A DNA stretch of 55,566 bases from the NCBI RefSeq assembly GCF_001039355.2, contig NW_019775663.1, positions 178,950 to 234,515 of the forward strand, given 5' to 3'. The DNA is from Lingula anatina. Lineage: Eukaryota > Brachiopoda > Lingulata > Lingulida > Lingulidae. Shown in pieces: positions 22,405 through 33,421 of the stretch (positions are counted from its first letter, which is position 1; the number at the start of each line of letters is the position of its first letter). The notes beneath the pieces are model-generated. The model saw nothing but the letters and a program-made list of their open reading frames with translations, was not told the DNA's origin and ran no database searches. Made by a program: the position numbers and the translations under genes.

Positions 22405-23427
22405 TTAATAACGAGTACCAAAAAGGACATCAGAGGAGCTGGCCTCTTGATCAGCCCAGTAGCCCACGAAAGCGTCTATGAACTCGTTGGTATCAATCAC
22501 ACCATCCTCATTCCAATCAATGACATCAAATATATCTTGAACCTTAGCAGTGTTACGGAAAATAGTAAGGAAGTTGGCATACTCATCTACCATCAATTTG
22601 CCATCGCAGTCGAGATCAAGCACGTTAAGCCAATCTTTTGCGTTTATGTCGATCTTTTCTCTTGTAATAGGGATTTCCGCTTCTTCAGACCCAAGCATTT
22701 CTTGAAACGTGAAGGATTTTGGATAGATGGTGTTTTCATTTAACCACCACAGGTGAAAGGCATTGTACAATATACCATTCACCGCCATGGCTCTCCAAGA
22801 TGGGAGAACTTGCTGAGCTCGCTCTGTTGTTGAATCGACGAATTCATCTTCATTCACCTTGCCATTTCCATCACGGTCCATGATATCAAAGAATTCTTTG
22901 TACTTGGAAACCCAGTGCACACTAAAGTTTCCTTTGGGGTTCTAAAATTTAACAACATACTATAAAACAAACATGACGTAGACGCGACACAACTGCAAAT
23001 GGCCAAACTTTGCTTATTGTTCACCCTAATTTTTTTGTTTTTTATAGCAGGACCTTACTACTAAATCACTGCGCCAAACACCAATGACCAAGTGATTCGC
23101 GTGGTTTCACGCTTTTTTCGTTTATCAAATTGTCCATTGAATTTTATCCTGCGCTATTATCCTGTTATATGCTTTACAAAATGTACTTTGTGTTTCTGAT
23201 AACATATTTGACCCCTGTCCTTTAACTGCCGCACTTTGTTGTCCCTTTGCTGTTTACAGTAGCCGTTTACGATTCTTGCAGACACCCAATTTAAAGTAGT
23301 CTAGCTTCTTAAAATATTCAAAAGACAATAACAAATTCGTGCCTGGACCTACCTTTACCATTTTCGAAGAGCAGATAGTTGGAACGACCATAAGAAGGAG
23401 CAGAACTTTCAGATTGTTTGAGGACAT
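22405..23427 (-). CDS. secreted four-EF-hand calcium-binding protein, paralog 1
   Basis: Exon 1 is 23427-23353 (25 codons) and exon 2 is 22941-22405. The donor is AAAG|GTAGGT, the acceptor AAATTTTAG, and both borders are phase 0, giving 203 residues. Exon 1 encodes a signal peptide (MSSNNLKVLLLLMVVPTICS). The mature protein has EF-hand loops DRDGNGKVNEDE (47-58), DLDCDGKLMVDE (134-145) and DWNEDGVIDTNE (167-178), with a degenerate hand between the first and second. The first loop is fully canonical. Size and spacing resemble sarcoplasmic calcium-binding proteins, which are normally cytosolic; here the leader sends the protein to the secretory pathway. A secreted calcium buffer, for example in haemolymph or biomineralising tissue, is inference. 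Its paralog is 2.1 kb upstream on the same strand. Confidence 0.88.
22942..23352 (-). other. intron of EF-hand paralog 1
   Basis: A 411-bp GT...AG intron in phase 0. No repeat or RNA gene seen in it. Confidence 0.8.
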
Positions 23428-23517
23428 TCTTATATGAACTCTGTATTGTTAAGATTTCTAAAACAAAAGTAACAAACAACTTAAACTATACTTAACAATA
23501 TTGTGCGTTATACAAAT

Positions 23518-23524
23518 TTATATA
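23518..23524 (-). promoter_or_regulatory. TATA box of EF-hand paralog 1
   Basis: TATATAA on the minus strand, 92-98 bases before the ATG at 23427. The sister gene has the same kind of box at nearly the same distance, which supports it as a shared core promoter element. Confidence 0.5.
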
Positions 23525-24082
23525 ACACCTTTCATATAAAAAATTATTATTGCTTCACTTTGCATACGTAGGAAGCTAGATTTGAAATCTGCAGTTAGCC
23601 ATAAATAGTGTCTGTATTTTGGTAGGTCTATATATGTGTCTATGTTTACAGCACACAAGCAGTACAATATCATAAGCTATGTATCGTCGACCAACTGAAA
23701 TTCCAATGTTCGTGAACACTGGATCTTAAAGCTGTCGAAATGATTAAAGTTGCTGACGCCTTAGATGCAGACCATATCCTTCAATATGTAATTCTATTTT
23801 AGCTTTACTTACCAGATGTCTGTTGTTTCTCTTAGAACCCAGTCTTATGTAATGTTTTGTTTCAGTGAACGTGGTATACTTTGAAACAATCGTTTCGCAA
23901 TATTGTCGGGATGAACATTTTCAGTCACTAGGATCCCCTATTCGACATGTTACCAATCCCCTGACACCTCCATTTTAAAGGCATACATTTGTATTTCTGG
24001 ATGTAAACATCAGACTACATTTAATACGGGCTATGAGACTATCCTGTTGTCAAACCAATCGTTAAAGCATGAATCACTCTAT

Positions 24083-24106
24083 GACAGACAGACAGACAGA
24101 CAGATG

Positions 24107-24138
<32 letters not shown>
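24083..24138. repeat. (GACA)n/(GATA)n microsatellite
   Basis: Tetranucleotide run, GACA then GATA then GACA, between the EF-hand paralogs. Confidence 0.9.
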
Positions 24139-25333
24139 CCAGAGATGAATCACTTAATGACCTGCATTCCTAAGCTGTTTTTATAACCACGCTTTATTGT
24201 TAATACCACAGGGCAACAGTACTTTTCTGAGTGATTCACGTGGTTTCTAATCGCTGTCAGAGTCCCAGTAAAGCAAGTCCGTCATATTGGACTTCCTTGG
24301 GGCTTAATATAATAAATTTATACAAAGCAACGAAAAGGTTGAAGGTGTCCATGAACTAGAGAAGACTACACATCACCACCTAAAATATTTACATAAAATA
24401 AAGGATGTACAAAATAGCTAAATGAGTTCGAAAATATATAAAGCATTAATATCTAAAAGTTTGATAAATGTGGCTATGATAAATGACATGCAATAAAGAT
24501 AACTTCCCAGAAAGAAAAAACACAGATCACTTAAATTTTGATAAAGAAAAGGAATGAAGGTGTTTTAAAACGTTTGGTTTTGAATTTTGGTACACTAAAT
24601 TTTGACTGGTTATGCCTTTTTTTCTGTGTGGTTTGCAAGTAAATAGGTAATTCAGCTTATCTCCGTCGTTTTCCTTTTTTCATTTTCGCAAATAATGATT
24701 CACAGAGCTCTATCATCCATCATCTTAAAATGTAAACATCGAACTTATTTCATATAGGCTACCAAGTGACAAAAGCAGCTCATTATGCTGTCAGGCATGC
24801 GAAAGACATCGACAGCTGAATTCAAAAAATAGCTTACGCTAAAAGATTGTGAACCATGTGTTCTTTATCATAACTTTTTCCTTCTATACAGAACAGTTGC
24901 ACGCAAAATAAACTCATGATTATTTTGAAAGGTCAGATGAGGACGCTAAGAGCCATCTACTGGGGATATTGAAATAGGTGGATTAACTGTAAAAGACCTA
25001 TTAGTTACACTAGTAATATATACTAGTGTAGACACTATAATCAGCGGAAATACTCGACCAGCTTACATTTGCATTCTTAATTTGGTCCAGCAGTTTGGGA
25101 ATTTGCTGACATATATTTAAAAAAATGGCATGCTTCCATAATAAGCACGTTACGTAATGTATATTAATTCAAAGCTTTTTGTGCTGTCAAGACAGTCGAT
25201 TGCAATGTGAAAACACAACGATGAAAATGTTTGGACGTTAAAATTTAGGATACATATTTTCTCGTTTGCTCTCTCATATAAAAAATAATTCTGAATGAAA
25301 ATAAATAATCCAAAGATAAAAGAATGGTATCCA

Positions 25334-25339
25334 TTTATT
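25334..25339 (-). terminator. polyadenylation signal candidate for EF-hand paralog 2
   Basis: AATAAA on the minus strand, about 203 bases downstream of the stop codon at 25542. Confidence 0.4.
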
Positions 25340-25541
25340 CAAATACCCAGTACACTAAATATGACTCAAAGCAATTTGAATGCTTGAAGCATTTACTTGA
25401 AAAAAATTAATTGAATGAAAAATGATACACTTCTAAAGGGGTTATGTTTTTAAAATAAATACAGTGTGAAATATCAGAAAAGTCATCCCTCAACCAAAAT
25501 TAAATGGATATCTATCGACTTGCTTTTTCGTCAAATCCTTT

Positions 25542-26384
25542 TCAATCTCGAGAGCCATAAATATATGCAGCGGAGTTGGCTGCTTGGTCGTGGGAAAAAT
25601 GATTTACCCCATAGGTGAACTCCTGAACATCAATGACGTTATCACCATCTCTGTCAATGACATGGAAAACGGCTCTATTATTCGCCTTGCTGCGAAATAT
25701 ATCAAGAAATTTAGAATACTCACTTAGCGTTAAGTCCTCACTGCAGTCGAGGTCAATAATATGGAAAAAATCCATAGGCCATTGGAAGTCTCCTTGTATA
25801 TCTTTTGTAGAACCGAAAACCTTTTCAACAGCCGGAATCCAATCCTCAAATGCAATAGACGTCTTAAAATCGGTGTATTCATTTGACCACCAGATATTAT
25901 AGGCCATGGTCATTACACCATAGACTGCCTTAGCTCTCCAGGATGGCAGTGCAGCTCGCTCTGTCGACAAATCAATGTACTCTTCCTTCGTTACATTGCC
26001 GTCCTCATTGACATCAAAGATGTCAAATAATTTTTTGAATTTCGTAATCCAATACGGAGTAAAATCTTTGTTTTTATCCTGTGCAAGCTGGATAAAAAAA
26101 AATCATTTTAAATTGAAGTGATCACTAAAAATTACAGCTTCTGAAAGGCTACGTAAAAGCTTATATTAAATCGATTAGAATCACAAACCGTCATTATATG
26201 CTTTTATTATTTAAGGAAGCTCTCTCCGATTTCGAGCACATCATTTTAGTCGGTTATGAAAAGAAAAGTAAGAAAAGTTAGAAAAGTATAAGAAAAGTAT
26301 AAGAAGAATTACCTTCGCTCCATATGACGAATCAAAGGTTAAAACAACTGCAAGCAGCAACAGTCCAAATTTGATGGAAAACAT
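25542..26384 (-). CDS. secreted four-EF-hand calcium-binding protein, paralog 2
   Basis: Exon 1 is 26384-26313 (24 codons) and exon 2 is 26087-25542. The donor is GAAG|GTAATT, the acceptor TTTTATCCAG, and both are phase 0, giving 205 residues. The leader MFSIKFGLLLLAVVLTFDSS is a clear signal peptide. EF-hand loops are DVNEDGNVTKEE (49-60), DLDCSEDLTLSE (136-147) and DRDGDNVIDVQE (169-180), at almost the same positions as in the neighbour. The middle loop has Glu where position 6 normally has Gly, so its calcium affinity may be reduced. Shared words such as STERA, LPSWRA and WW.NE mark it as a tandem duplicate of the gene at 22405-23427; intron position and phase are identical. Confidence 0.88.
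26088..26312 (-). other. intron of EF-hand paralog 2
   Basis: A 225-bp phase-0 intron at the same place as in paralog 1. Confidence 0.8.
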
Positions 26385-26484
26385 TTTATTGAATCTGGGT
26401 CACACACTAACCTTTAATTTAAAAAACAAAAATAAAATGAATAACACACTGTTTGGTATTCAAATACAATACAATATATTTAAA

Positions 26485-26493
26485 TTATATATA
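26485..26493 (-). promoter_or_regulatory. TATA box of EF-hand paralog 2
   Basis: TATATATAA on the minus strand, 101-109 bases before the ATG at 26384, matching the layout of the sister gene. Confidence 0.5.
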
Positions 26494-28024
26494 AACGCAC
26501 ATTAGTTTTCCAAATTCACAGTTATTCATTTCTAGCATTGTTTTTATAAAATTGCCATAAATTAACCTCTGCAATGAATTGACTCTAAGCTAATCAATGC
26601 TCCTTCACACAGATTACTTGCAGAAACATTGAGCAGCTAGCTACCCCTGTACCTTGTCCCCAAACAGGGACCCAAGATCCCCTGATGTGAACCCTATTTA
26701 AATTATGAGGGAATAAATCATCATCTGGTTTAACAGTCCACTGGTACAACTGACAAATCTGAACCGACAAAGACTAGGAGTAAGACCGACTAAGAAAAAA
26801 ACTGTCAGAAAGAAGAGCCGTAACTCTTGAAGAGCGTAACTGCAGCAAGGGGAGCTACGTACTGGTCGTTTCTCTGACTAGGCAGTTACTAATCAATCTT
26901 CACCCTAGAAGGTTAATTTGAAAAATAAAGAAAACCAAAATAACGTATGCAGTGGTTATTTTATTACTTAAAACAGGAATTCAGGAATCGAAGTCTCGAA
27001 ATAGACACTAAATAATCTCTAAGAAGCTAAAAAGACATCTTGGTTTTCTTTGATAATTCAGAAAAGTAGTAAGCAAAATGTTTTTGAAGACAGGTCCATA
27101 TTAAAGGACAATTCCTTTGATTACCGTATGTTGTAATTGTAATTAAGTTTACCAAAAGAATCCACAATAATTTGAAAAAACCGAAAGTGTCTCAGAGCCA
27201 CAAGCCGTCTCAAATTCCGTGCAACATGTTTCTACCGCTAGAAATGTGAAGCAATAGAACGTCGTAATATTCGTGGCCATTCCTATATAATTAAACGACT
27301 CCTGATACAATGTCATATTGATATGAAATCTTACTTCAACTACACATCACTTCTTCATTTGGACACAGACTTGCACTAATAGTACGTTTTCTGAAAATCG
27401 TGTTTCGTACCATATGCTGATACCATACACTTTCATATAAATATGCAGTCTAACTTCAACTACCCATCGTTTTTCTCATTTGGACACAGATTAAATTCTC
27501 TTCCAAATTAGCCGAATAAAGCACATAAAAGCCATCAAATTGTTTTGTCTACAACTAAACTGTACCAATCCATTGTTTCAACTCAAAGTAGAAATACTTG
27601 AATACTTGCAGTATAAGTACTTTTTCTGAAATTTCGTACCATATGCTGATCCTTTACCTGTAAAGTTTATGCTCCGAACGCGCCGTTGGTTTCTGATAAA
27701 AGCTTTATTGTCCTTTGCAGGGCGATGCTTTAATCTCATCACGAGTGACGCAGAGTATTTCTTCATTCTTTCTGTTACTGCGCATGCCCATTTTCCCAAT
27801 AATTTTATTGGATAAAATTATGACTAAGAAATTAGTGTCTGCATATGTTGGTAAAGACAGATAAAATGAATATTTATTGTTCCTCTAGCTCTTATACTTT
27901 TTGTATTTCTTCCCATTGTTTTGAGCGCATTTGGTTTAACTCCGGTAAACTGCTATACATATTTAAATATGCACACGATATATTTATTCTGATTCAATCT
28001 TTATTATATAACGATTATTTCAGG
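26494..28024. other. intergenic with short imperfect direct repeats
   Basis: The phrase CATTTGGACACAGA recurs at about 27356 and 27478, and TTTCGTACCATATGCTGAT at about 27404 and 27633, showing local duplication. A 73-codon basic ORF on the minus strand (27578-27799) overlaps part of this and is not supported further. Confidence 0.4.
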
Positions 28025-28798
28025 TGTAATCTACCCCATTGCGACTTTAATTCTTAACATTAATTCTGGGTCGGGTTTTTCTATGTATGTTAACATTTAC
28101 GTAGCAGATAGGTTTGTTATGCGGGCTTCCAACAATATTTTTTTCTTCATTTCTTTTATACGCCATAATACTCATCTGTTTGTAATGGAAACAAGGGCAA
28201 AGCTTTTTAAGGCTAGGAAATATTTTTTCAGCCGGTATGCTAAAGATGAGTTTAGCTAAATGACTTACGTTTCGTTGGCTCGAAGCATTTCTTTTAATGT
28301 GATGTGTTTTAATGTGTTTTATGTTCATTTGATCTCCACACTTTGAAAACAGTGGACAATACATATAATTATACCTATGTATAATGTATGATTAGGTAAT
28401 AAAATCCCAAATGCCGCCAGTCTCTGCCTTTGAGTCTGTATTCTACCGCAATAATATAAAATAAATAGTGCAACAAATTTGTCGCACCTAAAACATTCAA
28501 ACAACGCAGTACTATGTGATCTCTCGTGGGTGAGAAAACAGCACTAAAAACAACTCCAATGGATCATCTTGCTTTACATTGTGCTTTACGAATTCGGTTT
28601 GGATTCATTTCAAAACTGGATCACAAATGTTTTGTATGTAGGTCTTTCTAATCGCAATCCCCACTGTCTGCCTTGTGTGCAGTATGTATTATAGCAATGT
28701 ACAGCTCTAGCGCAAATGAAAATTATGCTATAACATTTATCATTAGCATTTTCTGTGATTAATGAGGGCACGTTCTTTGCGTCAGTCAGCTAGCACAC
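28025..28798. repeat. 772-bp dispersed repeat, copy 2
   Basis: Direct-orientation match to 12029-12800, with common stretches such as ATTTACGTAGCAGATA and GCGGGCTTCCAAC. It lies 25 bases beyond the predicted donor of the signal-peptide exon at 28824-28944. Confidence 0.65.
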
Positions 28799-28823
28799 GT
28801 ACAAAATACAACAATAACTTCAC

Positions 28824-28944
28824 TATTGTTGTGCTCTCCGTCCACAGCAGTAATCGCGGGTAGGTACCACTCATAACCCTTACACACACTACTGACAACA
28901 ACCGCCAACAGAAGACACGAACACAATAGTATTTTAATACACAT
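28824..28944 (-). CDS. signal-peptide first exon of an unidentified gene
   Basis: ATG at 28944 opens MCIKILLCSCLLLAVVVSSV, a textbook leader, followed by CKGYEWYLPAITAVDGEHNN and a GTGAAG donor at 28823 (phase 1). A TATATA box is at 28975-28980, only ~31 bases before the ATG, which would leave an unusually short 5' UTR. The next exon would have to lie on the far side of the dispersed repeat at 28025-28798 and was not found, so the gene may have been cut by that insertion. Family unknown. Confidence 0.4.
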
Positions 28945-28974
28945 TGCACTCACGCTGAATCTTCACATTCCGAC

Positions 28975-28980
28975 TATATA
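28975..28980 (-). promoter_or_regulatory. TATA box candidate
   Basis: TATATA within GGTGGGTATATAGTC on the minus strand, directly upstream of the signal-peptide exon. Confidence 0.35.
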
Positions 28981-29400
28981 CCCACCCCGCACATGGGCTT
29001 TTTAGATTTTTACCGAGCAACTGCAGACTTTTAACTTTTAAGGGATCTAAAAGGTTTTTAAAGAGTTTTTATCCATCTGCTGTATCTTATTTTAACAACA
29101 GAAATGGACATTTATAATTTATAACCCGAATAGCAGTCCAATTTCCGTGTTATATGAATTTTTATATTTATATATTAATGGCTGAATAAACTCTTATCTT
29201 CACAGCAGTTAACTGTATGAAGCATGTACTATAACAACATACAAGTAGATGGTTGTATGTTCTGGTACAACTCAAACAGATCCAACAATTTATCATTTCG
29301 TAATGTAAAGCATTTTCCTTTTTTTATTTCAGCCACTCTCGGCAGAGATAGATAACTTGCAGTTAGGGTGTATAGTTAGGTTTATTGTATTCTTCACTGT

Positions 29401-30415
29401 TTAGAATGCCAAAGACGTGTCAGTGACTCGTTTGATAAGTTCTTTTGGCGGCGTTTGATCCCAGACCCTCTTGTTGTGGCGAGCAATGTCTTTATAGTTC
29501 ACTTTATACCGGCCATGGGAGCAGTTGAGAAGTCTGAATGTTGGTTTTTTGTTTAATATACGTAAACTCCACCCAATCTCTCCTACCCCTAAATAAAAAT
29601 TAAAATAAAAAGTCTACCAAATACCTTTCCAAAATACATTCTTATTTTCTCAGTGAATCGTAATGTTTAGAATGTGATAATAGTTTGTAGTTTTTAATTA
29701 AAAAATACGATCAACCCTCAAACAAACCCCGCCCACTCCAACCGGTCAAATGAGATCGCGTTCCAACTATTTTTAAGTATTAGGGCAAACCCAGAGAATA
29801 CTTTCTCATTACCTCTGAGAGCCACATTCTATATTTGGAATAATTTTGAAAAAAAAATTCCACCACACCCCCTCTTTAGCATAGACCGGGAAAGCAGTTC
29901 TAAGTTAATAATAATGAGTTCGACAATTTGTATTTGAAACATGCTACTGACTTATCAATACAGTCATTTTAATCTGACAACCCCTTCAGACGGCGCCATG
30001 TTTTTGGACTGGAATGGGATAAATTAAACATGGGACAGAAAACTTGGATGTTACACTTGGTGACATTTGTTATTAGAACACGATTTATAAGCGTGTCTGC
30101 TTGGGTGTTTATGTATCTTCATAAGACCAAGGACGTGATGAAGTACCACCACCAAATTGACTGATATTGTATTTTCCGTGCATTAATTGCTGAATCCAGG
30201 TCTTCTAAGGGTCAATAAAGATGAAGGCGTAAAAATAAACGCCTTCCTAAATTTCATCCTACCAGCGCTTTGTTCCAAGTTGATATTCTCAAATTAATGC
30301 TATAAAAGTTGTCTGAGGTTCCCTTAATATCAACCGTTTCAGGTGCAACCAGGAAGATGGCTGCGGGCATTTTGTCCTTAAAAAGGAACTTTAGTTTAAC
30401 GTAACGTTCTTGGAC
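29401..30415 (-). CDS. 3' end of an unidentified gene, two exons (beta-sandwich lectin-like guess)
   Basis: Exon n-1 is 30415-30263: acceptor GGTCACCCTCAG, donor GCGCTG|GTAGGA, 51 codons, phase 0 at both ends. The last exon is read from about 29577 to the TAA at 29401. The peptide of the first is VQERYVKLKFLFKDKMPAAI continuing to NLRISTWNKAL; the second holds GWSLRILNKKPTFRLLNCSH, then YKVNYKDIARHNKRVWDQ. The run of alternating hydrophobic residues, with a conserved-looking F..K.P....L and a W near the end, recalls H-type lectin domains, but this is a weak pattern match. The acceptor of the last exon is uncertain: phase-compatible AG at 29578, better pyrimidine tract at 29589. No 5' exons were identified. 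Confidence 0.45.
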
Positions 30416-31535
30416 CTGAGGGTGACCATGGCATGAACCATGCACCTTTTCTTCTCTCATAAAGTACTAGCCAAATTAGGTGAACATACCGACCAGTAGT
30501 GACCACAAAATTCTTTGAATTCTAGCACGTATTTTAACCACAATTAAAACGTAAAGCAGAATTGTATGATAATGTGGTTTTTGACTTTTTATTTCATGTA
30601 CCTACTTTAAAGAACTAATGAATGCAAATTGAGATGCCACGAGGAGTGGTCATTAATGGTAGTTCCATTACAACACTTAACGGTATGAAATATTCAGTCT
30701 AAATGGATTGTTTGATTTTAAGGCCAACGAACTATTATATCCTTGTTTGTACTGAGTACTGTATTTGCATCAGGTTATTACAGCCCTAGCTAACATATAA
30801 AACCCGAGGAGCCTTGTGATCTCTACAAAAGAGTTACACAAATATGCCATTAATTAAAATTCAAACGACGCATTCGTCTTATGTTGATGAGCTTTTCGCG
30901 AAACATACAAAAGAATTAACCAGACAGATCCGTTACGCAAATAGATAAGATTTTATATGAAAAAGTACAAAAAAGTATCTAGGGTGATTGCCTGATGATC
31001 GAATTTCGAATGAGAAACTGTCTCAACATACCATTTCGTCAAACTGATACCGTGCATGTTTGTTGTTCAGTTGCGGTGAAGGCGCATTCCGCATATTTCA
31101 ATATACATACATTATTTCTTGTCTGGGGACTGTGAAGCATATGTGACACGATGACCAAAGACAATATTTGAGGGAAATTCTTCTTGATTTAATCATTATA
31201 ATACATTTTACAGGATACATGAACTTGAAGCCATTAGAATAATTACCGGCAAGCTTAAGGAAGTACTGCAAGCCACGTGCATAACGCCTTTTACACAGCC
31301 ATCGTATCTGCTTAGTAGCTTAAATGTCCATTGTTTGGATATCCTCCACTGCCTTAATCGTTCTGCGTGAATTTAAGCGAAATTTCCTATGCCTGAAATG
31401 CCACTTAAGGCAGGCGTTTTAGATATGTCTGTCGTATTAAACATAATCGCCACTGTTTTCGGGATTAATGTGGAACAATTAATGTAAATCGAACCACAGA
31501 GTTTACATAGGGAAAGCGCTTTTAATTTGAATAAG
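30416..31535. other. upstream of the unidentified two-exon gene, no further exon found
   Basis: A GTATGT donor-like word at about 30489 (minus) could end a small exon, but no reading frame is convincing. Otherwise AT-rich. Confidence 0.3.
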
Positions 31536-31749
31536 GCTCTATTCCCATAGATTTTAGATCGATCTATCCCCGCGGGGAGTCTCACTAGATTACTTTCAGA
31601 TAATTCGACTTAAATGTCCGTCCCGCCTACTACAAGCTGTAAGGAGGTAATTAACTTTCGTGTCCGCTCGGCTGACAGCTATTTAGCGTGAACCCCCAGG
31701 GAGTTAGGTCGATCTAAAGTAGGTCGATCTAATCTATGGAAATGGGGTG
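31536..31749. mobile_element. MITE family 1, copy B (214 bp)
   Basis: Ends are inverted repeats around ATTCCCATAG, TTTAGATCGATCTA and, at the other side, TAGGTCGATCTAATCTATGG. TAAG flanks both sides (31532-31535 and 31750-31753). It is the same length as copy C and nearly identical in the core (GTCCGTCCCGCCTACTACAA). No ORF. Confidence 0.8.
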
Positions 31750-31753
31750 TAAG

Positions 31754-33421
31754 ATTCTCTTGAGTTGAACTTGGTTAAGGTATTCTATTGCAATTTCGGT
31801 AGTGTTTGTAAGATCCAGCGATGACACTCGCTCTGCAGAAATATGACTCATGCATTTGATGGCAATTTAACTTGAACTTGACTAACCAGGTCCAAGGGAC
31901 AGTTGAGAGAAATGAGTCACCGTGCATCGTCTCTTCGAATTTGCAAAAGGCTCAGTTGTAATGATAAATCAAAAAGAAACGCACCAAAACATGTATTCTG
32001 AGATTTATTTTGTAAAACATAACATGCACAATACAATAAGTAAAAACACTCCTCTTCATGTTTAACTCTTTGGATACAAATTCCAAACTGCTTTGTGAGC
32101 GCCGGGAAGATCTCCATATATATCTGTCTTGAGTTGAGAATAAAGCATACAGTGTAATGTCTAATGAATACATCATTCACATTCAATGTGCAAGAAATGC
32201 AACACTGAGTGCCACGGAACACTCCATTAAAAGGTAATGGTGACAATTATTCCATCCACATTTAATCTAGAATGAGGTCTATACCTTGATAAAGCTTCCA
32301 AAGCGTCACACTATTTCTTTCTTGTCACCGCCTTTGATTAATGCTTATTAAGGACATCTCAATTGACAACTGACCCGAAGCATACCGAGTGACTCATGAG
32401 ACAACGCACGCCGTCAAATATCTCGATTTATTTAAAAAAAAACAGGTGTAAGGTTACTTGCGTGGTGAATCAGTTTTCAAATCAATTAAATGCTGGCGAA
32501 AGGCATTACACCATAAAATATATATCCATTTACATAGTCAAGTGAGCACAATAAATAGACCCTTTTTGTCTTCTAGATGAAAGGTCGTTGTTCTCACGCA
32601 GAGTATTTATAGTAGCCTATTACAGACTTGTACAATTTGTAGACCTGCTGACAATTTGCTATAATATATGCCATCTAAGTGAAACTATCTGTAGTATAAA
32701 AATATTGCATAAGCATAGGCAACCCTTTTCTATAGGTTTATATACATGTATATACAATTACGCGTTAATCCCTTCACCACATTATCCTGCCATCAGATGC
32801 ATTTGGCAAAACTAGATTTTCAAAAGCTACTGTACCTCAAACTGTTAAAAACTCTTTATAAATACTGGTTCTTTGGCTAGAAATGATGAACAGAAAATCT
32901 TTCATATTCACCTGCTAAAGTTATTGTTAAATAAGTAACTAGCATAAGAAAGTATTGTGGTCTATGCGCGGTGTCAATTACATATTTTGGTGCACTTGTT
33001 CAATTTACGCGTGTATTTTTATTATCTGGTCAATCAAGCAACCTGTCCGCTGAACTATATTATCAGCCCTAAAGTACCGTAGGAATCAGAAGCCACTGTA
33101 ACAGCTTTTTAGCCTTGATTCTCTTCTTGTTCCGATTAAACTGCGCAGGTTCCGCCAGTTGCGCCATTTGCCTTGGCCTTCTTTTCGGGGCAGTAGCAGA
33201 CGAGTAAACCTTGACGGTCGTCCTCATACACTCGTACACATCCCTATATTATGAGGTCGCGAGGTGCAGGGCCCCTTCTTGTTAACACAGCAACTTTTGA
33301 GAGCCACCAGTCATTATACTTGCTGGTCAGAAACTCTGAGCATTTGCCCAACAACGCTTGAAAGTCGCGGACAACAAGCGCTGTACATGATTATAAAAAG
33401 CATGATGATACTCTGCCAATG
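31754..33421. other. intergenic and probable 3' UTR of the TRIM-NHL gene
   Basis: The GC-richer stretch 33090-33420 directly follows the TRIM-NHL stop codon on the minus strand and is likely 3' UTR; AATAAA on that strand lies near 33017. Further left only unsupported ORFs are present. Confidence 0.4.

Larger units (their letters stand above)
23525..25541. other. spacer between the two EF-hand genes
   Basis: Contains a (GACA)n/(GATA)n microsatellite at 24083-24138, a 9-bp-arm palindrome around ACACTAGTA near 25012-25034, and a TTTATT (AATAAA on the minus strand) at 25334-25339, about 200 bases after the stop of paralog 2 and a likely polyadenylation signal for it. No further gene seen. Confidence 0.5.

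Noticed and set aside
22387-22743. Plus-strand ORF opposite the EF-hand exon
   Set aside because: Shadow of the EF-hand coding strand.
24083-24138. GACA/GATA run considered as a CRISPR-like or tandem functional array
   Set aside because: A plain tetranucleotide microsatellite without spacers; the genome is eukaryotic.
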